In this document: positions 12,880 through 53,151 of the stretch, in pieces
Layout: each line of letters opens with the position of its first letter
Numbering within the stretch: position 1 is the stretch's first letter
The notes under the pieces: model-generated
The model's database searches: none
The model's input: the letters and a program-made list of their open reading frames with translations, nothing else
Told to the model about the DNA's origin: nothing
Program-made: the position numbers and the translations under genes
Source of the DNA: Micropterus salmoides
Lineage: Eukaryota > Chordata > Actinopteri > Centrarchiformes > Centrarchidae
Assembly: GCF_014851395.1 (NCBI RefSeq)
Contig: NW_024041262.1
Span: forward strand, 17,351,671-17,415,670
Reading direction: 5' to 3'
Length of the DNA: 64,000 bases

Positions 12880-14410
12880 TTAGAATCACATTTCGGTTTT
12901 ATGTCTTTTGTTGAAGAGTGCAACTAAGCTTAATATTATTGCTTCTTCTCAATATGGTTTTAGGAAGAAAAGAACCACATGTATGGCGGTACTCGATCTG
13001 ATTGAAAAGATCAATGATGCCATTGATAAAGGCTAGAGTGGTATTGTTTTTTTTTTTTGATTTATCTAAGGCGTTTGATACTATTGATTTCGACATCCTA
13101 TTAAATAAATTACACCATTATGGAATTAGAGGATTAGCCCTTAGCTGGTTCAGAAGTTATCTATTTGGTAGACAGCAGTATGTAAGTATCAATGAACAAA
13201 TTTCAATAAGCAAACCCATTAAATGTGGAGTCCCTCAGGGATCCATTTTGGGCCCTCTTCTTTTCTTAATATATAAATGATTTTGGAAATTCCACAATGG
13301 CTTTATACAAGGTTTTATTTGCTGATGACACAAATCTATTTATGTCACATAAGAATCCAGACGATATGGAAGAAACAATAAATAGAGAATTACGAAATGT
13401 TGCTATCTGGTTTCGGTGCAATAAATTATCTCTTAACATAAATAAGACTAACTACATCGTGTTTCATTCCAAACAAAATCAATTGGTAAATAAGTATGTC
13501 TGTCTTAAAATAAATGAACAAATTATTGAAAGAGTAAACACCATTAAATTTCTCGGAGTCTTTATTGATGAATGTCTACAATTCAAATGTCATATTGACC
13601 AGTTAATAACCAAATTATCAAAATACGTTGGACTATTTTTCAAAACATTTTCTCCCGCAGTCAGCACTTGTTATCTTATATAAAACATTGTTTGAGTCCC
13701 ATTTAAATTATTGCAATGTCATATGGTGTAACACTTTTACTAGCTACCTGAAAAAAATACAGTCTTTACAGAAAAAAGTATACGGGTAATGACGTGGTCT
13801 GAGCCAAATACCCCCTCGCGTCTATTGTTTCATGGCCTGGGTCTATTATGACTTACCGAATACAATTCTTTTCATAATGCTTGTATGATATTCAAGGTTG
13901 TTCATAAGCTAAATGACCGATTGTGTGAACTTGTCCCAATCAGTCGACCCCAGCATACATATCACACAAGGGAAAAAGACTTAATTACTGGTAAAATCAG
14001 ACGTTTGAAATGTACGAGCCTGAGTATAGTCTGTAGAGGTCCGCAGATTTGGAACAAGCTTGAGGAAAACCTTAAATTGGTGCATTCTGTCTCCGTTTTC
14101 AAAAAAAATCTGAAGGAAAATTTGCTCTTAACATATACTTTTTGATCATTTTGGAAGTGTTATATTTGTTCTGGGATCGATCTTTTGTTTGTCTGTAGTG
14201 CTTGTGTTGTATTTATATTATTGGTTTTTATGGCGTGAGTTTTTTCTTGAATGTTATAGGTTGTACGTAGATATTGGGCCCCCTCTTAAAAGCTTTAATA
14301 GCTTCTTTGGGGTTCCCCCTTTTCACACAATAACCTTCCTGTTACCATTGTAATTTGTCCTTAAAAATGATGATGTGTGTGTGTGAAATAAATAAATATG
14401 AAATGAAATT
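12880..14410 (+). mobile_element. Decayed, 5'-truncated non-LTR retrotransposon (LINE)
   Basis: Plus-strand frames give reverse-transcriptase motifs in order: [43 protein letters not shown] and the FADD catalytic box, then thumb and C-terminal segments (NKLSLNINKT, IKFLGVFIDE and a PQIWNKL segment near 14,050). At least one in-frame stop (about 13,034) and frameshifts (around 13,275, 13,680 and 13,790) break the protein. The tail ends in a TG run and ATAAATAAATATGAAATG repeats near 14,370-14,410, typical of a LINE 3' end. The 5' part, including any endonuclease, is missing. The clade is not resolved; the protein resembles Jockey- or I-like lineages. Confidence 0.88.
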
Positions 14411-15395
14411 GTCTGACTGTCTTGCCCAAAAAATAAATGCTTAATAAAACCCTTTGAAAATGGCAATGCACAGATTAGGTTACAGAGTAGGCAAGCAATA
14501 CGACCATTTTTTTCATTTTGAACAGGTGACTTCTATAATAGTGTGGTCATGATGTAAAGGTTTCAAAATGAACTTGAGAAAAATACATTGAAGAGTGTCC
14601 AAAGGGACACATGGAAGGAAAATAAATTGGGAAACAATATGCACTAATTCCTGCCCTGATATTAAGTATATACAACCTAATCTAAAATTGAACCTTTTTA
14701 CATTGTCAACCATCTCTGCTAGACCCAATAGAGTGTAAAATGGTAATAATTCATAACTAATGTTCAAAGATTAGAATCAATTGCAAGTAAGCTGCATCCC
14801 ACAAGTACTCCAATGCCCCAAGTGTACTGTATGTGCAGCATCCATCTTTATTTTTATAAAATAAAATTGTTATCATGGAAAGGACAAAGTATGAATAATT
14901 AGCAAAAGGGAGCTCATGACAACGAATGCTATTTGTGTCTTATATCTTCAGTCCAAACAAATGTAAGCCACGGCTCCCAGGGTTTCATCAAACATATCAA
15001 TATTCAGCTGATAATGCCTTTAATCTGGGGCCAAGAGAACCTCGCATAACTCCTCCAAACACTACAGGGAGTTCTGCTAATGATCAAAATGATAAGGAAC
15101 TATGAAGTAAATAGCTTGTAATTAATTTAATTAGGCCTCCCCATTTATAATACAGCACCCTATGTTACCAGAGCTGACCTTTTGTGGATGGAAAAAAGTC
15201 AAAAGTGGAAAAATGATATGGCAAGGCCGTTCCAGAAATAATCTAGTCAAAGTTGAACTATGTATTTTATTTGTTCTCTTGGTAACATGCTGACCTTTAG
15301 CAAGCGTAATCTTGACCATTTTCACCATCTTTGTTCTGCATGTTAGTATGCTAACATTTGCTTATTACCCCTAAACACAAAGTAGACTGAGGCAC
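14411..15395. other. Intergenic, no gene recognised
   Basis: AT-rich spacer with only short, featureless open frames. Confidence 0.45.
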
Positions 15396-15397
15396 TG

Positions 15398-15632
15398 AGG
15401 CTGGGTACGTTAACATGTTATTATCGCGTTATCGCATTAATTTATTGACGCCAAACAAATATTTTATCACTCTGAATACACAAAGTCAAACCATGGGTCA
15501 CAGGACTGGTGGGACATTGATCAGCCTTTAAATTTAACGTGCACAATACACTACTTTTGAATTCATTGTTCAATTTTGCGCATAACAATGCGATTAATTG
15601 TGATTAAAAATTTTAATCGTATCCCGGCACCA
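15398..15632. repeat. Probable non-autonomous hAT-like remnant
   Basis: The stretch begins ggctgggtacg and ends cgtatcccggcacc, which are roughly inverted copies. Inside it are ttatcgcgttatcgcattaa and gcgattaattgtgattaa segments. This pattern of 'attaatcg' motifs between short inverted ends is common in small fish hAT-derived repeats. I see no clear target duplication. Confidence 0.5.
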
Positions 15633-17515
15633 AATCTTACTTTACAGCATTTATTCCACTCCTACCTAAAACTCCTGCACAGCACTGTATGTTTGTGATA
15701 ATTTTTCACTACCTCTCTGTACTAAGCCTATAAAGTTCAAAGTTTTATCTGTAAACTGCATCATTTACCCAACGTTTCCATGCCAAACTACAGTGCAGTC
15801 ATGTGTCAAAGTGTGATCATGTTTAAAAGACTAAACACTCTTCGTGTTCGTGACTTTATAACAGATGGTAGCCAAAAGGTCATAGACGCACATGGGGCTC
15901 ACTGCAGAGGGATCAATCCAGTAGGATATCCCCTGTGTGTCTATGGTGGATCCCCTTGGGAGAGACGCCACCAAAGGCTGTATTTGAACTCAGCAAGGTA
16001 CAAAGAGAGACCCCCTACTTCAGGTCGTGATTCCATGAAGGCAGACAGCACCAAGCTTAGAGACGCCTCCACCTCACTCATTCACTTACAGCTCCTAGGA
16101 GTCCATTCAGTACAAAACTAATTTAACATTGAACCAAACATATTTACTCAATAAACTCCAGCTGACTGGGTAATCTGTAAATTGACAGATAACAGCTCAT
16201 TAGGCATGTAACTAGATAAAAAGTCACAACAAGCATCACTGAAATTAATGTGTCTAAAATCAACTCAACATAGCTTAAAACAGTCAGTCAGTATCAGACG
16301 GAGTGTCAACTTTCACTACTCTTTCATCAAACACCAAACTTAGCCTTACTTAAACATATATTGTGTCAGTACACAGATCAACTTTAATATTGTGAACTCA
16401 ATGTTATATATGTCTAATTGTATTGTGTGCCAAGAATATTTTTACAAACACCACAAAATATGTATGTTGCTTAAAACAAATGTCACAAAGTGCCAAAGGT
16501 CTAACCTCCGAGACTTGGGTCAAGCAGCTCCTTCTTGATGCAAATGAAGCAGTGTTTCATCCAGCAGACAGACTCTTTTCTGACTGGATGTTCTATGATC
16601 TACTCTTTACTTAATGAGGTGTCATGTGTGGTTTATATAAAAGGTATGACCTTATTAAACTGTGAGTGAAAGGGTGAAGCAGTAGCTGGGAAGAGATAAA
16701 TGGCGAGGCAGTATAGAAACTCATTTTGCTTGTGGACAAGAGGCCCTCATTGCGATTGTTCAGAGATGTATTACTGACATTTGTGGCTTCATTTAAATGG
16801 TGCTTCAGAATAAAACACAGGCAATATTAAAAAAATAGAATATTACATTTACATAAAACTAATTTTATTAAGGCTGCTTGAAAATCAAAATCTGTCAGAA
16901 AATAAACATCACTTAATTCAAGTGTAGCTATACGACAGTAATTAACAAAGCCTACAAATAACAAATTTACACTGCAATCAGTTGTAAAATACAGAAACAA
17001 AAGTAATCAAATTAATATTTTTAGTGCAACTGTTTTGTGTAAGAACCCAAAAGATATATTCAGTCATGATTGCAACAAGAATTTTGCTATAAATGCAGAA
17101 GGTAGGAGTTTATTTCCCATAGAGCCAGGCTGCTCTTTAAATCAAACTGCTTTCCTGAGACCGCTCCAAGCTTTCCAAAACTCGTTGTAGTTATTCTTTT
17201 TCTTTAACTTGATTTCTGACAGCCAATTCAATTAGGCTGGATATGTGTGGGTGTAAAAAAAGGCATCATGACAAACTCAGAAGATGGATGGCAACCTTTG
17301 TTTCACCATTAAAATCACGAGTGCGTCGCATTGAAGCTCAATACATTGGCATATTACCAACAGTAGTAAAACCGACACAGTTTGGACTGCAGCGCCAGAC
17401 AGGGTCATAACTAATCACCTTCTGCTATTCAGTTGTTTCTGAAAAAAGATCTGCTTGCTAGATTTTCATTTTCGGCCGCCAGTGGTGGAGACTGTATTTG
17501 GTATATCCACCACTT
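15633..17515. other. Intergenic region downstream of parg, no gene recognised
   Basis: A 113-codon open frame at 15,780-16,121 (plus strand) shows no domain and no splice partner, so I do not call it a gene. The rest is AT-rich. Confidence 0.45.
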
Positions 17516-17521
17516 TTTATT
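17516..17521 (-). terminator. Candidate polyadenylation signal for parg
   Basis: AATAAA on the minus strand, about 120 bp past the parg stop codon. It is the nearest good signal downstream of the stop. Confidence 0.45.
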
Positions 17522-17639
17522 AGGAGTTTGTCTAACAAAAGGCAAAAAGCAAGATAAAAAAATGAAGCTAAAGGCAGACTGATAATGTTTTAATTCAGTA
17601 TCCAACGGTAAAACATGGTGACTCATCAGCCACCTGACC

Positions 17640-39446
<21,807 letters not shown>

Positions 39447-40125
39447 CTGCAAAAGAAGAAAGCAACACATAACACAAGTTCATATTGTTTTGAGACATAA
39501 GACATGAATCTCAGCAGTTTAAACATAAAGCCCAAAATGTATACTCACAATACTACTTGAGCTGACACCACGAATGAGGTGTTATTTGGTTTTATCCAGA
39601 CTTGTTTTTTGGCCTGTCCTTTCTTCAATGCGTGAGCAAATCTTAAAATATGATATGCAGCCATACATGAACCAATCTATTTCAACAAAGACATACCAGT
39701 GCTTTAGTTAGGAACATAACGTTATTTATATGTGTTGCTTTACCAAACTAATAAGCGTTATCAAAATTACCTAATGATGCAGGAATTTACGTTTTGTATT
39801 GTAATAATATTGAGCCGCTTGCCTTACGTCGTAAGTTAGTTAGTTGTTACCCAACAATAGACTTACAGACTATGTAGAAACAACTGGCTGCCAACCATAG
39901 CTTATTATCTACCTTACATGCTAACCAAGTTAGCTCTGTTGACAACAGAAAAATAACCTGGTTTAGCGTCACGTGAGCACGAATTATGTAGAGTTTAGTA
40001 GAGACCTTTCTAGTAGAATCAGCTATGAGACCATTTGTTGGTCTCAATGTTAAAACTTACAATGTCACTTTTTACTGTTAATGAACACTACTATATTTCA
40101 ACAACTCCGGTGCTCAACGCCAAAA

Positions 40126-40135
40126 CACTTCCGCG
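40126..40135 (-). promoter_or_regulatory. ETS-type site in the parg/adam9 spacer
   Basis: The minus strand reads CGCGGAAGTG, a good match to the ETS/GABP core. It lies in a locally CpG-containing stretch between the parg 5' region and the adam9 start, where the parg promoter is expected. A good splice donor (minus GTAAGT, 40,150-40,155) sits close by and may end a parg 5' untranslated exon. Inference from motif and position only. Confidence 0.35.
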
Positions 40136-40671
40136 AGAGCGTGACTAACACTTACCGAAATAACGCGATATCTCCACGGCTGTTGTCATGGCAAAGACTA
40201 TTTTTTTGCTGTAGTTACTTATGCAGATATTTAGTCTCAGGAACCATTGAAACAAAGCTAGATTTTATTGTAGACCTACTGTTCTGTCTTTGTATTAAAG
40301 CTGATGAACGGAGGAATGTTGTTAAAACAAAAACTCACTGTCTTGAGACAGTTTGTCCTAACGCAAGAATTGTTAAAACGTCAGTTAATCTAGGCTACTT
40401 AAAGTAAGAGCATAGAGTAACGCAACGTTATAGGCCTGTACTTGTCTGGGAAATCATTTCACAAATATTTGCTGTCATGTCACTCCACCATTGCATTATG
40501 TTTGTTTTCTTAAAGAGTTGTCCATAAATGCTGACCTGTCCTTAACCACGCCCATCATGACGCACCTGATCAGCAGAAGGAAGCAATGGAACGAGACCTG
40601 AATTCATTAGTGGTAGCCTAGACGTACCGCAGACTTAATTGGGACATAATCTAGACACTTTAACCGTGATC

Positions 40672-47558
<6,887 letters not shown>

Positions 47559-47903
47559 TTCACTTTTTATACTACATATTTTCAGTTGTTTGGTGAATGT
47601 ATGGAGTTCACTACAGCTCAACATTGTATGAAGAGACTGTGTTAAAACACTGTGATTATAATAGACTCACTGTAACCTTTTTTACAGTGACAGTAATAAC
47701 CAGGTGGTGGATGAGGCTGGTACAGTAGACATGTAAATATTTATTGGAATATGTGTCTTTTTTTTTTTTTTTTTTTAGATTCCAGTTTATCACTCATTGG
47801 AAAGAATTGCACATAAAATATATTTTTAAATCATCAAATCTTTTGTATTTGATACTACTGTATATTTTTTCAAAGATTTTGTGATTTCATGAATGTTAAT
47901 TGT

Positions 47904-47919
47904 AATAAATTGTAATAAA
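47904..47919 (+). terminator. Tandem polyadenylation signals of adam9
   Basis: Two AATAAA hexamers (47,904-47,909 and 47,914-47,919) lie about 350 bp after the adam9 stop codon. Confidence 0.7.
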
Positions 47920-48322
47920 AACATGTTTGCTATCAGACATGTGAGTGAGGCTTTCTTGGAAGTGTAGTTAACTCTTTTGTACTACGTGTTCATGTGTCCT
48001 AGTATCTGTCACACTAATATGCTGATAATACATTAGAGGTACAAATTGGGCCCATGAAAGTGTCAGGAATACACATAAAGCAATAGCATACTTTGCTTTT
48101 TGCCTTGTCATGGAGTTATTCAAAGAATGCAGATAGTCCTGAAGTGAATCAAGTATGGGTGTGTCACTGCTCTGAATCAATTACTTTAATCTCCATTCAT
48201 GCTCTTGGGCATCATCTGTAGCTTATAGGGACTAACTGCCTTTCCATTGAGTTAGTAGTTCTCTTACTGCCCAGACAAATTTTAATTTGAAAAACAAAAG
48301 GCCTACATTTGAGAGTCCTAAC

Positions 48323-48586
48323 CAGTGGTTCCTATTTTGTTTGGCCTGTAACCCTTTAAAATAAATCTTTCTACCACTGACTCCTCATCACAGCCTCAGT
48401 GTCGATGTGAGCAGTTCAGTCGAAGAGTAGTTTTCCTTCTCAGATTATTTCATTTGGGTGATTTATGGAGAGTGAATATATTCAGTGTTTTACAAGAAAA
48501 AACTGCTCAGAAATGGTACATACACTTTTACACATCGTGTTCCTTGGATGCCTTGCGGGGTTCTGCCCCCAGGTTGGAAACCACTG
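48323..48586. mobile_element. Small MITE with CAGTGGTT ends, next to the pstk promoter
   Basis: The left end is cagtggttcctattttg and the right end, inverted, cagtggtttccaacctg. Such ends are typical of non-autonomous hAT-type elements. Next to the left end are further familiar segments (ggcctgtaaccctttaaaat). The flanks (gtcctaac / tcttaaac) are only loosely alike, so the target duplication has decayed. The length is 264 bp, and it ends about 250 bp before the pstk start codon. Confidence 0.65.
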
Positions 48587-48690
48587 TCTTAAACAATGCG
48601 CATCCTGTGTTACATATCCTACAGTTAAGGAAAAAAAACAGGTTTTCCACCTTGTTTCTCTTTGTGGCCTTTTATTTTGAAAGAATCATG

Positions 48691-48732
48691 GCCGGAAGTT
48701 ACATGATCCTTTACGTTTTTGACCTGACGTGG
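48691..48732 (+). promoter_or_regulatory. Probable core promoter motifs of pstk
   Basis: GCCGGAAGTTAC (from 48,691) is a canonical ETS/GABP-type site. A CTGACGTGG CRE-like motif follows near 48,723. Both lie 100-150 bp before the start codon, as in many TATA-less housekeeping promoters. No transcription start is known from the sequence. Confidence 0.4.
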
Positions 48733-48836
48733 CATGATGCAGGAAGTTAGTTGTAAACTGCAACCACTGTGCAGAATACCTTATGGCTATAACACCATGT
48801 AAAAAGCCGGGTTTTAAAGCGGCTCTCTGGTAGCAC

Positions 48837-51373
48837 ATGGCAGCAGAGGAAGCTGGAGGTGTCGGCTGGGCTCCGGCCTGCCTGTGTGTCCTCTGCGGGC
48901 TGCCTGCGGCTGGGAAGTCCACGCTGGCCCACAAGGTCCTCAGCACCGCTGCACAGCAAGGATGGAGAGCCAGTTTGGTGCCGTATGACAACCTTATCCC
49001 GGAGCATGCCTTTCAGACCAAAGTGGTGGAGGACGGTGTCAAACTGCAAGAAATGGTAAATACAGTTGAACTAAATTGGCAGATCTTTACTGCGAGTTCG
49101 GGATTTGAATTGGTCATACTGCCTCTATCTAGTGGCAGCACCAACACGTATCCAAAACTAGAAACGTGAGAATAGCACGATTTAAAAGTGGACTTTCCAT
49201 AAAACAGTTATATTGAATTACAAACTACAAGTACAATGTTAATGTCTCAAGGATTTGCGCTATTAAGAGTATAACTGTATTGTGAGAATAGCATATTTCA
49301 GCAAAATGCAACGTTGTATTATTATTATTTAGAGATATCATAAGCGATGATACAGGGCAGATTGAGGGTAAACCACAATAAGCAGCGGTGAAGTGATTAA
49401 TTTTTAAAATCGATTAATCGTTTAAGTTATTTAAGGAAAAATATCTAGTTTTTGCAATTTACTGGTTGCAGTTTCTCACGATTATTATTTGTATGTCAGG
49501 CTCTGGGAACTTGTGAAGGCATTTTTCTTTTAAATTTTTCTGGCATTTTATAGCCCAAACAATTGTAAAAAGAAAAAAAAAACTATAAAAAGAAAAAAGG
49601 GTAAAGAGTAATTTGGGTTTGTGTGTCTTGTGCCATAGCAATGTACATTTAGTTTCATATTTTCAGCATGCATAAAAAAGGTTTTATTGATCGGTGGACT
49701 TTTTTTTCTATTTCTAGCACACTGAATGGAAGTCACATAGACAAGCAGTTTTGCGGTGCATCGAGCAGTTCTTGGTGAAACCTCAAGTTTTGGCCGAGTT
49801 GCCGAGCCGCTGCCAGATCAACAGGGCTGCGTGGGAACAGTGTATTCAAACTCTACGGCAGCCTGAAGTTCTGCGCCACTCTCACGCTGACTGCATACCA
49901 CTAATTTTTCTACTGGATGACAATTTCTACTATCCAAGCATGAGATATGAAGTGTACCAACTTGCAAGAAAGTGTAAGCACTCTATTTCCTACAGCATAG
50001 GCCACTAACTTGTTCATAAATGACAACACTGGTAGTTTGCGTGTTTAATACTTTAAGTACAAATGATGCAAAATTTGGATATCTGCTTGCAATTTTTAAG
50101 GCATACTATAAGCTTTTATAATGATTTCATACTCCAAAACCTTTAAATCTGGCAATATTGAAGCCTCCTGCAAGCCCCCGAATGAACCAGTGAATACTGT
50201 GAAAACCACTGTCTTGCAACACAAGAACATAATGTTGCTAAATTTGAATGCCAAGTAAATGTTTACAATGCTTAATTACTGATCCAAGTACATTCGTTTT
50301 TTCAATATGCTGAAAAAATACTGCATGGTGGTTGCCTGTATGACAAGATATCTTGTGTGAGTGAAAACTTGTGATACACTATGGTATAAAACGTGCAAAA
50401 CCACTTGTGTGCATTTTAAATAGTTTCCCTTTGGTTGAATTAATTTATCAGTTGTCTTTTTTTTAGATTCTCTGGGTTTCTGTCAGGTGTATCTGCAGTG
50501 TGATCTGGAATCCTGCATCAGCAGAAACCAGAGCAGGTCTGAACCAATTCCCACTGAGGTGATACTGGAGATGGTGAAGCGTTTGGAGCCTCCAAATCCA
50601 CAGAAGAACTCATGGGAAACAAACAGCATTTCACTCAACACCACAGACAATTTGGCCAAATGTGACATGTAAGGCCACAGAATAGAGCAGTTATTAATGC
50701 TTATTACCAAAATTCACAAACATAGTCATCATCAAGTATTCATTCGTAGCCTCTGAATTTCTCCTCCTGTATGGCTTGTCCTCAGCCAGAGGGTCATGGA
50801 GTTGATCACCTCTGCACTGAGCAACCCGCTGAGCCCGGTTCAGGACAACACAGAACAAACGGTGTGTCAACATAGCTCCTGTCAAATCTGTTGGTGGATT
50901 TTTAAATATGTACCTGCAGAAGTGGAGAAGTTATTTGTGTTGTGGTCTGATACTGTTGCAGGAGGCTGACCGCCTAAAATGTGCCACTAGTGTGGTTCAC
51001 CAGGCCGACCAGGCCTGTCGACGCCTCATCTCTGAAGCCATGAAGACAGCCAGAGGTCAGCTGTGTGAGCTTCATTAATACTACACATTTTGACATTTTA
51101 CTCAGTTTGTCTTTTGCAGCCCAGCATAATGATAATTTTGTCACCTTAACTCTAGACAACCAAATACCCCCTGAGCACATGAGGTCTTTGGCTGCTCAGC
51201 TAAATGAATCCAAAGCAACATTTCTTCACAGCCTGCGGAGGCAGCTGCTTCAGGAAGTCCCTTTCACTCAAGAAGAGGACATTAATGTAGAGCGTGTGGT
51301 GAAAACCGCAATGAACGTTTTTGACCATGAGAAAAAGGAAATCCTGTTGAGAATCATGAATGAAAATAAATGA
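48837..51373 (+). CDS. pstk: L-seryl-tRNA(Sec) kinase, 6 exons, 366 aa
   Basis: PSTK phosphorylates seryl-tRNA(Sec); the phosphoseryl-tRNA is then converted to selenocysteinyl-tRNA by SepSecS, so the enzyme is needed for selenoprotein synthesis. Exons: 48837-49055, 49718-49973, 50467-50668, 50786-50861, 50962-51055, 51120-51373; phases close. The P-loop CGLPAAGKST is at residues 20-29, and YDNLIP follows like the YDD segment of the human protein. FLLDDNFYYPSMRYEVYQLA (about 137-156) is the family's strongly conserved Walker-B-like region. A later QVYLQCDLESCISRN segment and PPNPQKNSWE also match. The start is the first ATG in a GC-rich first exon, in frame with the P-loop. The length is close to mammalian PSTK. 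It is tail-to-tail with ikzf5. Confidence 0.95.
49321..49570. repeat. Truncated hAT-derived repeat in pstk intron 1
   Basis: The stretch contains aaatcgattaatcgtttaag, gcaatttactggttgcag, ggctctgggaacttgtga and cattttatagcccaaacaat in the order of a very common fish repeat of the 'attaatcgattaatcg' type. The right-hand part of the usual element is missing. Confidence 0.6.
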
Positions 51374-51458
51374 CTTGAATCTTTTATTAAATTTTCACAA
51401 AGGCAGATTTAATCGTGTCAAAAGTCACCAGTGAATGTGCTCTATTTAATTCAGTGTA

Positions 51459-51464
51459 AATAAA
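51459..51464 (+). terminator. Polyadenylation signal of pstk
   Basis: AATAAA about 85 bp after the stop codon. Another AATAAA overlaps the last codons (51,365-51,370) but is less likely to be used. Confidence 0.6.
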
Positions 51465-52169
51465 ATGTACTTTTGCTTATCACCTGCTCCTCAGTTTGTG
51501 GACCATTGTGGCACCAAGTGAAGAAAAGAAAATGTTTCTTTAATGTTATCTCAAGATACATCGAAACACGTGGCCATCTACCGTACAGTCTCAAACCAAA
51601 GCTACTAATTAAAATGACTACACATTTATAGTCACAGGGATCTTTACAGTGTCTCAATATCTGCTACTATATATATGTATATATATGAGAAGTGGCTACA
51701 GTGAAATTAGATTTTGTACAAAAAATTGGTACATAGGCTACACTACCAAAAACTATGCAAGACAATAATGATAAATATTTGTAGAAAATTGTTTTATGCG
51801 TATAGATTAGTAACAAAAACAATATTGAAATCTATCTAAAATATTACTGATTGATTTGGTTGACACCTTCTGCAGTCTATGGAGTGAGGTATAAATAAAT
51901 AAATATCAGAGCATGATTATAAGTATGGCTGAACACACACTTTAAACAGAATAATGTGCTGATTGGGCTGTCAGCCTGAACATCCCACTTGCATTTCTCA
52001 CAGCAAGCATGTGTCCAGGTGACGGAAAAGGTTGGTGTGTAATTAGACCAACAAGCTATTTATCTCTACAAGCGAAATAGTCTTAACATGGAAAAACTTT
52101 GGTAAACCTGCTATCACTGTGTGATTTAGGGAATTAACTTCTTGTTTACCTTAATTCTTACACTCTTAA

Positions 52170-52565
52170 GGACAGACAGGAGGTATTTCAGAATGTATGG
52201 GGTCGTTTCATCATATATGAAGGACAATGATTTGTCGCGCTTGATGGACGGGCAGTATAGGTGCACCCTTTGCACGATCCAGTTTCTTCTTCTCCTGCTC
52301 TCTGGACTATATGTTAATGTCTTCTGTGGACTCATGATTATGTGCATTCATTGAGGAGGCCCCCGGACCGCCATGTTTCAGTTTTGTCTTGTGGGTACAG
52401 TTGTATGGAGCAAGTGTGTACAATATGAAAAATTTGTTCTGACGGTGTATGGGTGTAAGGGTACGTCTGTACCCTTTTAGACACCTCTCTGCTGTTATTC
52501 GTTCATGTATGTCTTTTTGGAAAATTAAAATCCAATAAAGATATTGTTAAAAAACAAACAAACAA
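52170..52565 (+). repeat. Probable 3' end of a LINE between pstk and ikzf5
   Basis: The stretch ends ttggaaaattaaaatccaataaagatattgttaaaa followed by an A/C-rich tail, which resembles the 3' end of fish L1/Tx1-type elements. Upstream is a 70-codon open frame (52,142-52,354) with no clear domain. Family assignment is uncertain. It lies between the two convergent gene ends. Confidence 0.4.
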
Positions 52566-52667
52566 GCGATTTACAGATGGTGGGCAAAATTACAGTTGTA
52601 ACAGCCCCAATGAATACTGAGCTGGTGAAGCTCATAATGTTTGGTGTTAAATACTGTTAATTGCTGT

Positions 52668-52673
52668 TTTATT
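52668..52673 (-). terminator. Candidate polyadenylation signal of ikzf5
   Basis: AATAAA on the minus strand, about 480 bp beyond the ikzf5 stop codon. Other, weaker signals lie nearby. Confidence 0.4.
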
Positions 52674-53151
52674 AAACATGTCACATATATAGCTGCCTGT
52701 AAGTAAAATCCTGCTGACTCACTACAAAATAATGAGACATGGTGAGTCCCTAAAATCATGATAATATGCCAAACGCAAGTGGCTGCATTGGCAAAAAGGG
52801 ATAGTGGTCACAATGACCTACCAAATACCGAATCTAGGGCGAGTTGAAATGAAACTTTGTTAGCATCATTTTGTGTTTTTGCTGCAGAGCTGCTGTATTG
52901 CAAGATGTTTCTGTTGTTTTGTCCACCGTTTGAATGCAACAATCCAAAACTAATATGAAAAGCTCAAAGTAAGGAGCGATTTAGAACTGCAGTAAGGCAA
53001 CAATATAGTGCAGTTAGTGAGCATTAAATAAAAAGGAATAGTAAAACTGTACATAACAATTATTTAAAATGTAAATCAGTGTCACCATTTTAGATGCTGT
53101 ACGAGCAATATATTGAAAACACGAGAATATATGCATCCATGTTGCAAGGAA

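Noticed and set aside
15780..16121. 113-codon plus-strand frame in the 5' spacer
   Set aside because: No recognisable similarity, no regular codon use and no neighbouring exons.
40154..40191. Short minus-strand ATG frame (MTTAVEISRYF) before a good donor, as a parg first coding exon
   Set aside because: It ends in phase 1 and does not join in frame to the phase-0 leader exon or to a convincing next exon. It may simply be 5' untranslated sequence.
40639..40671. Upstream extension of the adam9 start (frame opens at a TTG)
   Set aside because: There is no ATG in the extension. The ATG at 40,672 directly precedes a good signal peptide.
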